From: Halomonas sp. KAO
Lineage (GTDB): Bacteria; Pseudomonadota; Gammaproteobacteria; Pseudomonadales; Halomonadaceae
Reading direction: 5' to 3'
Length of the DNA: 37,338 nt
NCBI RefSeq assembly: GCF_015595025.1
Contig: NZ_JADNRL010000001.1
Location: 1 to 37,338 of the forward strand
Within the stretch, counting starts at the first letter, position 1. Each line of letters starts with the position of its first letter. The notes beneath the pieces are model-generated. The model saw only the letters and a program-made list of their open reading frames with translations. It made no database searches and was not told where the DNA came from. A program made the translations under genes and the position numbers. This document shows positions 15,018-21,851 of the stretch, piece after piece.

Positions 15018-16558
15018 GCCGCCTTCATGGCCTCGATCCGGCCCGGCATGTCAGGGCATCGGGCGACTTCCACGCCGTTGACGCTCGCCACCCCCAGCCA
15101 CAAGCCGTCATCCTGCTTGTGTGCAACTAGGCGGGGCTTGCCTTCGGCCACCTCCTCGGGCACCGCCTGCGTCACCCGGTCCACGTCGACGTTCGGCGTC
15201 TCCAGGGCATCGCGCGCCAGCTCGAGGTACGCCTTGATCGTTGGCCGGTACGTGCCGAGCTCGCGGCTGATCAGCGACTGCGTGATCTTAGCCTCGGGCT
15301 CCTGCTCGATTTGGGCCTTCACCCAGGCGTGCACCCGCGCCATGGCCTGGCTCTTCTCCAGTTCTTCCGCGCCATCCAAGGCGCGTAGCGCCTCGATCCG
15401 GCTGCCGTACTCGCTGGCCGGATCCTGCACCTCGGTCGCCTCCTCGCTGTAGTCGATCTTGAAGGCCCGATAGCTGCGCTGGGTGTCCATATCCTCGTGG
15501 CCCAGCATCTCCCGCCAGAACACGTCCTCGGTCACCTTCTTCCAGCGCTTGTCGCGGGTGAAGTGGATCTCGAACACCAGGCGCGCCCAGATGGCCCGGC
15601 TGTCCTTGAAGACCCGCTCCTCGTCATTGAAGACCCGCTTGGCCAGGGTGTTCAGCGTCTTGGCCGTTCGCCGGTTGATCTCGGTGTTGTCCATGCCCTG
15701 GAGCTCGACCACCTCCGGCAGCGAGCGAAGCTCGTTCCAGGCTTCGACCACCAGGTCGGCGTCCACCAGGGTGTAGATGTGATACGCCTGGCTGTAGTCG
15801 ACCCCGCCGCGCTTCTTGGCCTGGCCGCTGAACTCGACCTGGTAGCGGTCGACCTTCTTGATTCGCCCCGTCTTCAGCACTTCGATCGAGCGCCGTCCGG
15901 TTGCCAGCGCCAGCCCCAGGGCCAGGTGGCTGTAGTAGGGGCGATACTCGCCGTCAACCAGCCGGTCGCGGTTGGTCAGCAGCTCGTAGACCTGATCCAT
16001 CAGCCAGTGGTAGTTGATCTCCACGGTGTTGACCGCGCGCTCCTCGAGCGTCTCGACGGCCTCCTCGGCCAGATCCGCCTTCTGAGCTGACGACAGGGTC
16101 AGGTGGCGCATGATCTCGTGATCGAGCTTCATCGCGCGGATGTCCTCGTAGGCATCGTCGTCGTCGCGGATCCGGTCGAGCAACTCACGGTGGGCCAGGC
16201 GGATCTCGCTGATATCGTCGAGCTGGCCCAGGGCCTCCAGGCGATCGGCGTACTTCGGGTACCGCTTGGCCAGCCGCTCGATCTGCTGCTCGAGGCTGTG
16301 GTGCTTCCAGTTCTGAGCCGTCACCGCCTTGCGCGCCTCGGTCATGTAGCGGCGGAAGGTCGACACCGCGATCTTGTCCTCGTCCTTGCGGCGGCCATCG
16401 TCGTGCAGCCGGTTCTTGAAGCGCTTCGCCAGCCGCGCCAGCTTCTTCGTTTTCTCCTTCCGCTCCAGCTCGGCATCGGCGTCGATGTTCCGGATCTCAT
16501 CGAGCAGCCACTCGATCAGCTCGCCCAGATTGACCTTCTTGCGTGATTCCCCGCTCAT
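14993..16558 (-). CDS. Protelomerase (telomere resolvase)
   Basis: This 521-residue protein is a TelN/TelK-type enzyme that cuts the telomere palindrome and rejoins each strand into a closed hairpin, converting the circular phage genome into a linear plasmid. The tyrosine-recombinase-like catalytic residues are all present: Arg in GRRSIE (222-223), Lys249 in SGQAKKRG, Lys318 and Arg321 in FKDSRAIWAR, His354 in MLGHEDMDTQ and nucleophile Tyr363 nine residues later, the same spacing as in TelN. The N-terminal helical domain (about 5-200) resembles the TelK muzzle/core region, and the C-terminal WLGVASVNGVEVARC region a stirrup-like domain. The ATG at 16558 has AGAGGG upstream; longer in-frame starts lie on or before the promoter and are rejected. 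The gene lies beside its target at 16691-16770. Confidence 0.95.
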   Translation of the reverse strand: MSGESRKKVNLGELIEWLLDEIRNIDADAELERKEKTKKLARLAKRFKNRLHDDGRRKDEDKIAVSTFRRYMTEARKAVTAQNWKHHSLEQQIERLAKRYPKYADRLEALGQLDDISEIRLAHRELLDRIRDDDDAYEDIRAMKLDHEIMRHLTLSSAQKADLAEEAVETLEERAVNTVEINYHWLMDQVYELLTNRDRLVDGEYRPYYSHLALGLALATGRRSIEVLKTGRIKKVDRYQVEFSGQAKKRGGVDYSQAYHIYTLVDADLVVEAWNELRSLPEVVELQGMDNTEINRRTAKTLNTLAKRVFNDEERVFKDSRAIWARLVFEIHFTRDKRWKKVTEDVFWREMLGHEDMDTQRSYRAFKIDYSEEATEVQDPASEYGSRIEALRALDGAEELEKSQAMARVHAWVKAQIEQEPEAKITQSLISRELGTYRPTIKAYLELARDALETPNVDVDRVTQAVPEEVAEGKPRLVAHKQDDGLWLGVASVNGVEVARCPDMPGRIEAMKAAYSAAGQR

Positions 16559-16600
16559 GGCTCTGCCCTCTTTTGCATACATGGTAAACCCTATAAGCAC

Positions 16601-16629
16601 TTTATAGACCATGGCTGCATACACGTCAA
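16601..16629 (-). promoter_or_regulatory. Protelomerase promoter
   Basis: On the minus strand TTGACG (16624-16629) and TATAAA (16601-16606) are separated by 17 bases, a near-consensus sigma70 promoter about 43 bases upstream of the protelomerase start. TGCATACA repeats lie on its -35 box and just past its start point. Confidence 0.75.
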
Positions 16630-16690
16630 GCCCTATTGTTCTGCATACATACATAACAAACCCTGCTCCATACTAAGGAACCATGCTAGA

Positions 16691-16770
16691 TAGGGTCACC
16701 TATGCATACACACTTGCACCCATACTATACGTATAGTATGGGTGGCATTGTGTATGCATAGGTGGCCCTA
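16691..16770. other. Telomere resolution site (tel/tos palindrome)
   Basis: An 80-bp imperfect palindrome is centred between 16730 and 16731. The arms match at 36 of 40 positions; the central 28 bp (16717-16744) are perfectly symmetric, with CATACTATAC meeting GTATAGTATG at the centre. Mismatches fall at arm positions 15, 16, 18 and 35. The arm contains TATGCATACACA, like the TATCAGCACACA of N15, and the centre has the alternating TA/AC character of known resolution sites. Protelomerase cleavage here would give a prophage with parA near one end and protelomerase near the other. Confidence 0.93.
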
Positions 16771-17089
16771 GTTAGGTGTAGGGGTAAGGGTGTATGTATA
16801 GGCAGGGCTAAGGGTGTATGTTACGGCGTATGCATACATATAAAGCCCTATTGTATGGCGGGAGCCGTCGCGTAGATTTTGCGAATATGCGGACAGTGGT
16901 GGATCAGAAGAAGAGAGCGCCACAGAAGCCTGTAGAGACGAGAAAAGCGGCCATGCATAGAAAGGACAGCGCAGCCGGGCAGGAAGGCGGGCAAGCCTGA
17001 GAAGCCCATAGTGGCGGGCATTGCAGGCCGTTTAGAAGGGATAGGGAGCGTTCAGGCGTCAGGGATAGGGTAGTTTTCTAAGCGTTGGA

Positions 17090-17121
17090 CATTTGCACAT
17101 TTGTACATTTGTGCTAATGTA
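17090..17121. repeat. Octad array D, on the parA promoter
   Basis: CATTTG at 17090, 17098 and 17106, then the degenerate CTAATG at 17114, in strict 8-bp register. The array covers the predicted parA promoter, so the partition protein that binds it would autoregulate the operon. Confidence 0.85.
17093..17120 (+). promoter_or_regulatory. Candidate parA promoter
   Basis: TTGCAC (17093-17098) and TAATGT (17115-17120) are 16 bases apart, about 41 bases upstream of the parA start. Both boxes are made of octad-repeat bases. Confidence 0.5.
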
Positions 17122-17161
17122 CACGACGCAAGCCCACAAAAACCGAGGAGACGAGCCCGAT

Positions 17162-17794
17162 ATGACCAAGGTGATAGCCATACTCAACCAGAAAGGGGGC
17201 GCCGGAAAGACGACGGTGGCCACGAATCTAGCCTGCTGGCTGCACAAGCAAGGCCGCAAGGTGCTGCTGGTGGACCTCGACCCGCAGGGCAGCGCCACCG
17301 AGTGGAGCGAGACGCGCGACAGCGACGACGACTTCCCGGTCGTGCGCATGGGCACGAAGGTGGCCAAGGATCTGCCGCGCGTATCCGGCGGCTATGACTT
17401 CGTCGTGCTGGATGGTGCGCCACAGATCAGCGAGCTGGCCGCGCCGGCGGTGAAGGCAGCAGACGCGGTGCTGATCCCCTGCCAGCCGTCGCCGTTTGAT
17501 ATCTACAGCTGCGCCACCCTGGTCGAGCTGATCCAGGCGCGCCAGGAAGTGACCGACGGCCGCCCGAAGGCCGCCTTCGTGGTGTCGCGGGTGATCAAGA
17601 ACACCCACCTGAGCCGGGAAGTGCGCGAGGCGCTGGCCGAGTACGAGCTGCCGATCTTCGAAGCGCACACCACCCAGCGGGTGGCCTACGCCGACTGCGC
17701 GAAGGGCGGCAGCGTGATGGACCTGGCAGAGAACGACAAGGCGCGCCAGGAGATCGAGGCGCTGGGCCGCGAAGCGATGGAGTTCATTCAATGA
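17162..17794 (+). CDS. parA: ParA-type partition ATPase (type Ib, short form)
   Basis: The 210-residue protein has the deviant Walker A KGGAGKTT (residues 11-18), DLDPQGSATEW at 38-48 and VVLDGAPQ at 81-88, the standard ParA/MinD-like ATPase motifs. It lacks an N-terminal DNA-binding domain, so it belongs to the short type Ib class that pairs with small ribbon-helix-helix partners, not with an N15 SopA-like long form. It should move plasmid copies along the nucleoid to keep the linear prophage stable. GAGGAG precedes the ATG by 11 bases; longer upstream starts run through the promoter. It overlaps the next gene by ATGA. Confidence 0.93.
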   Translation: MTKVIAILNQKGGAGKTTVATNLACWLHKQGRKVLLVDLDPQGSATEWSETRDSDDDFPVVRMGTKVAKDLPRVSGGYDFVVLDGAPQISELAAPAVKAADAVLIPCQPSPFDIYSCATLVELIQARQEVTDGRPKAAFVVSRVIKNTHLSREVREALAEYELPIFEAHTTQRVAYADCAKGGSVMDLAENDKARQEIEALGREAMEFIQ

Positions 17795-18081
17795 CTGACA
17801 GGAAGAAGCTGACCACGCGCCGGGGCACCGGCAGCGCAGCGAGGAAGGACGTCGAGAGGGCGATGCGCGAGGTGTCTGGCGACGACCAGCCGAAGAAGCG
17901 CATCCCGTTCGAGGTGCCGGTGGAAACCCACCGCAAGCTGGCCGGCATGCGCGCCAATAGCCGCGACAACGTGCCAGTGAGGGAGTTCTTGACCGAAGCG
18001 GTCGAGGATCTGTTCGAGAAGTATCGCCGCGGCGAAGGTCGCTTCGCGGTGGACGATATCGAGAGGATCTTGGGCGAGTAG
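17791..18081 (+). CDS. Ribbon-helix-helix partition partner (ParG/CopG-like)
   Basis: The 96-residue protein has a basic, flexible N-terminus (residues 1-34, rich in Arg, Lys, Thr, Ser), then KKRIPFEVPVETHRKLAGMRANSRDNVPVREFLTEAVEDLFEKY (about 35-78), the beta-strand plus two-helix pattern of the ribbon-helix-helix fold, and a charged C-terminus. In this family, dimers bind short direct repeats by the beta ribbon and the flexible tail stimulates ParA ATPase. The ATG overlaps the parA stop (ATGA), as in other two-gene partition cassettes. I infer that it binds the CATTTG octads found at five places in the genome, including the parA promoter. Confidence 0.85.
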   Translation: MTDRKKLTTRRGTGSAARKDVERAMREVSGDDQPKKRIPFEVPVETHRKLAGMRANSRDNVPVREFLTEAVEDLFEKYRRGEGRFAVDDIERILGE

Positions 18082-18153
18082 CCCGGGAGAGAGCCTGGGG
18101 CCGGCGGCCACCGACCACCAGGCAAGACACAAGCAAACCGAGGATGGAAAGCC

Positions 18154-18309
18154 ATGTCTATGAGCGATGTTATCACAGCGCGCCGCATTCCGCTGCGTGA
18201 CGCACGAAACCCAGCCCACCGCGCCCTGGTGCTGCAGTATGCCCGCGAACACGCCACAGGGGCCGCACAACGCGCCCTGCTGGCCCTGGTCGGGGAGGCC
18301 GCGGCATGA
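18154..18309 (+). CDS. Small protein, 51 residues, partition operon
   Basis: ATG at 18154 follows GAGG at about 11 bases and GGA at 6. The product MSMSDVITARRIPLRDARNP... is basic at first and alanine/leucine-rich at the end (QRALLALVGEAAA). Its stop overlaps the next ATG (ATGA), which supports translation. No family recognised. Confidence 0.6.
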   Translation: MSMSDVITARRIPLRDARNPAHRALVLQYAREHATGAAQRALLALVGEAAA

Positions 18310-18755
18310 GCGATATCACCCGCTACCTGCACACCAGCGTCAGCGACGCGAAGATCTCGCTGGAAGGTGACCTGCGAGCCAATCCGCCTGGCGCCGCCCG
18401 CGACGCCCTCGCCCTGCTCGAGGCGCTTCAGGGCCGCGAAGGCCAGACCAGCCGCCGCAAGGTCGCAGCCAGCGTGCTGCGCAAGGCGTCCAAGGCCCTG
18501 GCCGAAAGCGAGGAGCTGGACAAGCACGGCGTGGCCGCAGGCGACTACTACGCCGAGATCCCGACCGGGGAGCTGCGCGAATGGGGGCAGATGACCGTCG
18601 ACGACGACCCGGCAAAGGCGGCCAGAGAGATGCTCGCCACCCTGACCGGCCTGCGCGGCGAGCACAGCACCGCCAGCCGCCGGAAGATCCTCGCCGCTGG
18701 CATAGGCAAGGCCGCCAAGGCGCTGACCGAGGAGGCGACCCTATGCACTGGCTGA
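18306..18755 (+). CDS. Protein with internal duplication, unknown function
   Basis: The 149-residue protein contains two copies of a roughly 38-residue helical unit: ARDALALLEALQGREGQTSRRKVAASVLRKASKALAE (about 31-67) and AREMLATLTGLRGEHSTASRRKILAAGIGKAAKALTE (about 106-142), both ending in a basic amphipathic helix. They are separated by an acidic linker (EELDKHGVAAGDYYAEIPTGEL). Two similar basic helical units in one chain suggest binding to a repeated or symmetric partner, perhaps nucleic acid; this is inference. It is coupled by ATGA to the preceding small gene and overlaps the next one by 13 bases. Confidence 0.65.
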   Translation: MSDITRYLHTSVSDAKISLEGDLRANPPGAARDALALLEALQGREGQTSRRKVAASVLRKASKALAESEELDKHGVAAGDYYAEIPTGELREWGQMTVDDDPAKAAREMLATLTGLRGEHSTASRRKILAAGIGKAAKALTEEATLCTG

Positions 18756-18871
18756 AGCGCTGCTGGCGCGCCCTGGTGGCGCTGGTCAGCTTCCTGACTG
18801 CCCTGGTGGACTACCTGATCGAGATTCTGGAAGAGTTGGGATCACCCAAACGTCGGCGCCCGCGCCGCTAA
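18743..18871 (+). CDS. Small membrane protein, 42 residues
   Basis: ATG at 18743, with GGAGG about 6 bases before it, gives MHWLKRCWRALVALVSFLTALVDYLIEILEEL followed by a very basic tail (SPKRRRPRR). One transmembrane helix is visible (about residues 9-28) with a positively charged C-terminus. It begins within the end of the previous gene. It is too short for most gene callers. Function unknown; holin-like, exclusion or toxin-like peptides are possibilities I cannot separate. Confidence 0.65.
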   Translation: MHWLKRCWRALVALVSFLTALVDYLIEILEELGSPKRRRPRR

Positions 18872-18887
18872 CCAGAAGGACAAGACC

Positions 18888-19316
18888 ATGAGCAACGCAA
18901 AGATCCAACCGCTAAGCGACCTGGAACGCTTCGACCTCCTGCAGGCCATGTTCCCGGGCGAGCTCAGCGACGACAACGATGGCTGGGACGCGATGGAAGA
19001 CCTGGTCTATGACAAGTTCAACATCGACGCGGAAGACTTCGACTTCCTGGTTGGCCACCTGGTGATGTGCGCGCCGGTCATGGGATCGCCGCTTACCGGC
19101 ACGCAGCACCATGTGCTGGGCTCGATCAGCGTCAGCAACGACCAGCAGCATGTAATGGCCGCCGTGAAGCGCGAGGCCGCCATCCAGGAGGAAGATAAGC
19201 CGACCGAAGAGTGCGACCACGACTGGGAGGACATGGGCGACGGAACCATGGCCTGCACCTACCCAGAGTGCAATGCCACTCGGCCCAAGCGGCCCGAAGA
19301 CAGCGAAGAAGCCTAA
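18888..19316 (+). CDS. Acidic protein with C-terminal cysteine motif, unknown function
   Basis: The 142-residue protein is strongly acidic (WDAMEDLVYDKFNIDAEDFDFL, about residues 28-49), with a segment LVMCAPVMGSPLTG near 59. The C-terminus has CDHDWEDMGDGTMACTYPEC (about 110-129), a Cys-His-Cys-Cys group that could bind zinc. It starts 16 bases after the small membrane gene, with AGAAGGA upstream. It is the last gene of the partition operon, followed by a strong terminator. Similar C-terminal motifs occur in many small phage proteins; no function can be given. Confidence 0.65.
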   Translation: MSNAKIQPLSDLERFDLLQAMFPGELSDDNDGWDAMEDLVYDKFNIDAEDFDFLVGHLVMCAPVMGSPLTGTQHHVLGSISVSNDQQHVMAAVKREAAIQEEDKPTEECDHDWEDMGDGTMACTYPECNATRPKRPEDSEEA

Positions 19317-19323
19317 CCCACCC

Positions 19324-19349
19324 AGCCCCGCCACCCGGCGGGGCTTTTC
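19324..19349 (+). terminator. Intrinsic terminator of the partition operon
   Basis: AGCCCCGCC (19324-19332) pairs with GGCGGGGCT (19337-19345), loop ACCC, followed by TTT. It ends the parA transcript just after the stop at 19316. Confidence 0.85.
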
Positions 19350-19420
19350 GTTGCACTCCCCACGCCGCGCGATCGCGCCCGCCATGATAGCCTTTCCCTC
19401 ATATAACGCAGGGGAAGTGC

Positions 19421-19810
19421 ATGAAAACCACCACGAAGATCATTCTCGGCGTGACCGCGGTTGCCGCTGTCATCGCCTACCAATTCGACCAGGGCCGTAA
19501 AGAGGAACGCCAGCTCGAGCTGGTCATCCAGGAGACCGGCAAGGCCGCAACCTGCACCCGCACCGATGGCGTCCAGGGCCACGACTGGGTGGCGTGCCGG
19601 TGGAGCGACAGCGACCAGGGGCCGGTCTGGATCCGCGCCGGTGAGCGCGACGGCCGCCCGGTCTGGACGACGGCCAACGGCAAGGCCATCAGCACGCTGC
19701 GCGCCTACCAGCTCGCCGCGGCGCCCGATCGCCAGGCGAAGCTCGCCCAGGTGCGCACCCGCGAGCCCGGCGAGAATCTGCCCGGCGTGCCCTGGGATCA
19801 GCTCGACTAG
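19421..19810 (+). CDS. Small membrane-anchored or exported protein; moron-like gene
   Basis: The 129-residue product has a basic N-terminus and a hydrophobic stretch IILGVTAVAAVIAY (about residues 7-20), a signal-anchor without an obvious cleavage site. The rest would be periplasmic; it has two cysteines (about 45 and 59) that could form a disulfide and a repeated tryptophan pattern (DWVACRW, GPVWIRAG, RPVWTTANG). The ATG follows GGGGAAG. The gene stands alone between two terminators, possibly with its own promoter (TATAAC at 19402-19407, but no clear -35 box). That layout is typical of prophage-expressed cargo genes such as superinfection-exclusion factors. The role is inference; no family recognised. 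Confidence 0.55.
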   Translation: MKTTTKIILGVTAVAAVIAYQFDQGRKEERQLELVIQETGKAATCTRTDGVQGHDWVACRWSDSDQGPVWIRAGERDGRPVWTTANGKAISTLRAYQLAAAPDRQAKLAQVRTREPGENLPGVPWDQLD

Positions 19811-19817
19811 CCTTGTG

Positions 19818-19841
19818 CTTTTGGTCATTTGTCCATTTGCA
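19818..19841. repeat. Octad array E
   Basis: CTTTTG at 19818, CATTTG at 19826 and 19834, in 8-bp register. It lies between the exported-protein gene and the terminator shared with the methylase gene. No promoter is evident here, so this array fits a centromere role better than an operator role. Confidence 0.65.
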
Positions 19842-19863
19842 CACGGCCAACCACCAGACGCAG

Positions 19864-19900
19864 AAAAGCCCCCACCGCCCGAAGGCGATGGGGGCTTTCC
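19864..19900. terminator. Bidirectional intrinsic terminator
   Basis: A 15-bp stem with one mismatch (19865-19879 with 19884-19898) closes on the loop CGAA. A-rich and T-rich flanks on the two sides allow termination of both the plus-strand exported-protein gene and the minus-strand methylase gene, which converge here. Confidence 0.85.
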
Positions 19901-19937
19901 AATTTCACGGCTCAGCTTTCCATTCCGGCCTAGTTGC

Positions 19938-20693
19938 TTACCAGTTGAAGATGATCAGCTCGCCGGCCTGCTTGCCGCCGGCACCGCCGACGGTATGGCG
20001 CAGGCTCACCTCCTGGAGCCGGAAGCCGTCGAAGATCTCGCGAATGTCGGGGTGGTCGTTGATCGAGATCACCACCTTGCCCTTCACCTCGCGGGCGATC
20101 GTGGCCATCGCCTGGTACTCCTCGAGGGGGAAGTCGCTGCCGTAGCCAGCGGTCTGCCAGTAGGGCGGGTCGAGGTAGTGCAGGGTATGCGGCCGGTCAT
20201 AGCGGCGGACCACTTCCTTCCAGTCCAGATGCTCGACGTACACCCGCGACAGCCGCAGGTGCGCCGCCGACAGACGCTCCTCGAGGCGCAGCAGGTTGAG
20301 GCTGGGCGCCGAGGTCGTGGCGGTACCGAAGGTGTGGCTCGGCTTGGCGCCGAAACCCTGCTGCTGCAGGTAGAAGAAGCGCGCGGCGCGCTGGATATCG
20401 GTCAGCGTGTCGACGTGCTTCAGCTTCTCCCAGGCGTAGATCTCGCGCGAGACCAGCGCCCACTTGAACTGGCGCATGAACTCCTCGAGGTGGTGCTGCA
20501 CCACCCGGTAGAGGTTCACCAGCTCGCTGTTGGTGTCGTTGAGCACCTCGACCTTGCTGGGCTCCTTCATGAAGAACAGCGCCGCGCCGCCGGCGAACGG
20601 CTCGACGTAGCACTGGTGGTCGGGAAAGTTCGGCAGGATGTGCTTAGCCAGACGGCGCTTGCCGCCCATCCATTGAAAGAAGGGTTGAGACAT
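19938..20693 (-). CDS. D12-class N6-adenine DNA methyltransferase (Dam-like)
   Basis: The 251-residue enzyme has the SAM-binding motif YVEPFAGGAALFF (about residues 29-41), the catalytic motif DPPYW (about 174-178) and the N-terminal FFQWMGGKRRL common to Dam-type methylases. ND near 194 and the final GELIIFNW also fit the family. Its target cannot be read from sequence; GATC is plausible. Such phage enzymes shield DNA from host restriction or time packaging and replication. AAGGAC lies 7 bases before the ATG. It is the last gene on the tail-strand transcript, after gene D, and it converges with the 19421 gene. Confidence 0.88.
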   Translation of the reverse strand: MSQPFFQWMGGKRRLAKHILPNFPDHQCYVEPFAGGAALFFMKEPSKVEVLNDTNSELVNLYRVVQHHLEEFMRQFKWALVSREIYAWEKLKHVDTLTDIQRAARFFYLQQQGFGAKPSHTFGTATTSAPSLNLLRLEERLSAAHLRLSRVYVEHLDWKEVVRRYDRPHTLHYLDPPYWQTAGYGSDFPLEEYQAMATIAREVKGKVVISINDHPDIREIFDGFRLQEVSLRHTVGGAGGKQAGELIIFNW

Positions 20694-20796
20694 GTTCGTC
20701 CTTGTGGGTCAGAGACTTATCGGGTAGCCTCCCCGGCGCCTGTACGGGCATGGGGGGCCATGGCTGGCCCACTCGGTGCACGCGAGTGTGTTAGCG

Positions 20797-20824
20797 CCCT
20801 GGTGGTGTGTCCGCACCGCCAGGG
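20797..20824. other. Hairpin between gene D and the methylase gene
   Basis: CCCTGGTGGTG (20797-20807) pairs with CACCGCCAGGG (20814-20824) in an 11-bp stem with one wobble and a 6-base loop. No U-tract follows, so it may lower read-through from the tail operon or stabilise its mRNA end. Confidence 0.5.
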
Positions 20825-20834
20825 AGCCCTCCAT

Positions 20835-21851
20835 CTACTCTTGGCCTTCCGGCCAGGTCGCTTCTATGCGGCAGCGATAGCCGCTCTTCTCGCCGCGCGC
20901 CGTCACCTTGTCGACCGACCAGGTGCCCCGCATGTGGCTCGGCCAGGTGTCGTCCAGGGTGATCAGCCCCTCGGCGACGAAGCGGGGGTCGCCGGGCGCG
21001 TCGATCGTGATCTTCGCCGCCTGCCGGTTCAGCTTGCGCTGCTCGCCCTGGGCGGCGGCCCGGGCTTCGTCCTCGCTCTGGTACTGCTGCCGCAGTGCTT
21101 TGAACGGCTTCTCTCCCGTTTCCACCGTCACCGTCGCGGCGGCTTCGTCGTCGTACCAGGTCGCCCGCACGCCGGCGAACTCCTGGCGGCCCGAGCGATC
21201 GACCGAGGCGGTCACGAAGCTGCCGGTGCCCGGGCGGTTGTCCTGCGGTACCGAGAGCGTGACCGGCGGCAGCGATTGCCCGCTGACGCTCTTCACCTGG
21301 CCACGCCTGGCCAGGACGTAGAGATCCTCCACCGGCTTGGTCACGGCGTCGTGGCGGGCCGCCACGCGCGTCAGAAAGCCCATGTCGGTCTCGTCGGCCT
21401 GGTCGACGTGCTCGATGGCCACGGCGTCGAGCTCGGCCGCGATGCGCGGCTCGAAGCCGTGCCGGCGTACCAGCTGGCGAAAGATCTCGCCCAGGGTGGT
21501 CGGCCCGTAGCTCGCCGAGCGGCGCTGGCGAAAGGCGCTCTCGTCCTGCGCCTCGAAGGGCGCGGCGGTGGCCACGATGTGCATGGCCATGGGGAAGAGC
21601 TGCGGGGTGGTGCGGGTCACGCGGAACGCGCCCTTGTCCCACAGTCCGGTCTCGGCGTAGCCCTCACGCCAGCGGATGCGCCCGCCGTCGCTGGGCAGGC
21701 CGTCCAGTCCCTCGGTGTCCACCACCAGGGTCAGCCGGTCGGATTCCAGGCCCGCCGCGTCGACCCGCTCCCAGCGGATCAGGCGGGAGTTGATCAAGCC
21801 CGCGTTGGCGCCGTCGGCCTCGACGAGGGGCGTGTATCCCATCAGTCCCAT
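20835..21851 (-). CDS. D: Tail protein D, baseplate hub (P2 gpD-like)
   Basis: The protein (335-338 residues depending on start) matches P2 gpD, the hub from which the tail tube grows. Visible family features are the N-terminal beta region (RLTLVVDTEGLDG, RIRWREGYAETGLWDKGAFRV), the YGPTTLGEIFRQLVRRHGFEP segment near residue 115, IEHVDQADETDMGFLTRVAARHDA near 147, and the C-terminal KVTARGEKSGYRCRIEATWP. The ATG at 21851 lies inside X; the ATG at 21842 shares a TGATG with the X stop and is equally possible. It is the last tail gene in the usual order U-X-D. Confidence 0.88.
   Translation of the reverse strand: MGLMGYTPLVEADGANAGLINSRLIRWERVDAAGLESDRLTLVVDTEGLDGLPSDGGRIRWREGYAETGLWDKGAFRVTRTTPQLFPMAMHIVATAAPFEAQDESAFRQRRSASYGPTTLGEIFRQLVRRHGFEPRIAAELDAVAIEHVDQADETDMGFLTRVAARHDAVTKPVEDLYVLARRGQVKSVSGQSLPPVTLSVPQDNRPGTGSFVTASVDRSGRQEFAGVRATWYDDEAAATVTVETGEKPFKALRQQYQSEDEARAAAQGEQRKLNRQAAKITIDAPGDPRFVAEGLITLDDTWPSHMRGTWSVDKVTARGEKSGYRCRIEATWPEGQE

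Larger units (their letters stand above)
16574..16854. repeat. TGCATACA...CCCTAT repeats around the telomere
   Basis: TGCATACA followed after 4-8 bases by AARCCCT occurs at 16574-16594, 16616-16638, 16642-16664 and 16831-16852. The same TGCATACA core also lies in both telomere arms (inverted in the right one), followed there by CACCC. Together they look like protelomerase half-sites. Copies 1 and 2 overlap the protelomerase promoter. Confidence 0.7.
16559..17161. other. Telomere region between protelomerase and parA
   Basis: About 600 bases without a convincing gene. It holds, in order, the protelomerase promoter, several TGCATACA-type repeats, the telomere palindrome, two TAAGGGTGTATGT direct repeats (16785-16797 and 16809-16821), a stretch with nothing recognised (about 16860-17080) and octad array D with the parA promoter. 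In the linear prophage this region is split between the two ends. Confidence 0.8.

Noticed and set aside
16681..16860. attP site for an integrase
   Set aside because: No integrase or tRNA-like sequence is present, and the palindrome beside a protelomerase explains the region better.
16818..17000. 60-residue plus-strand frame beside the telomere
   Set aside because: It begins inside the TGCATACA repeats, has no ribosome-binding site and its composition does not look coding.
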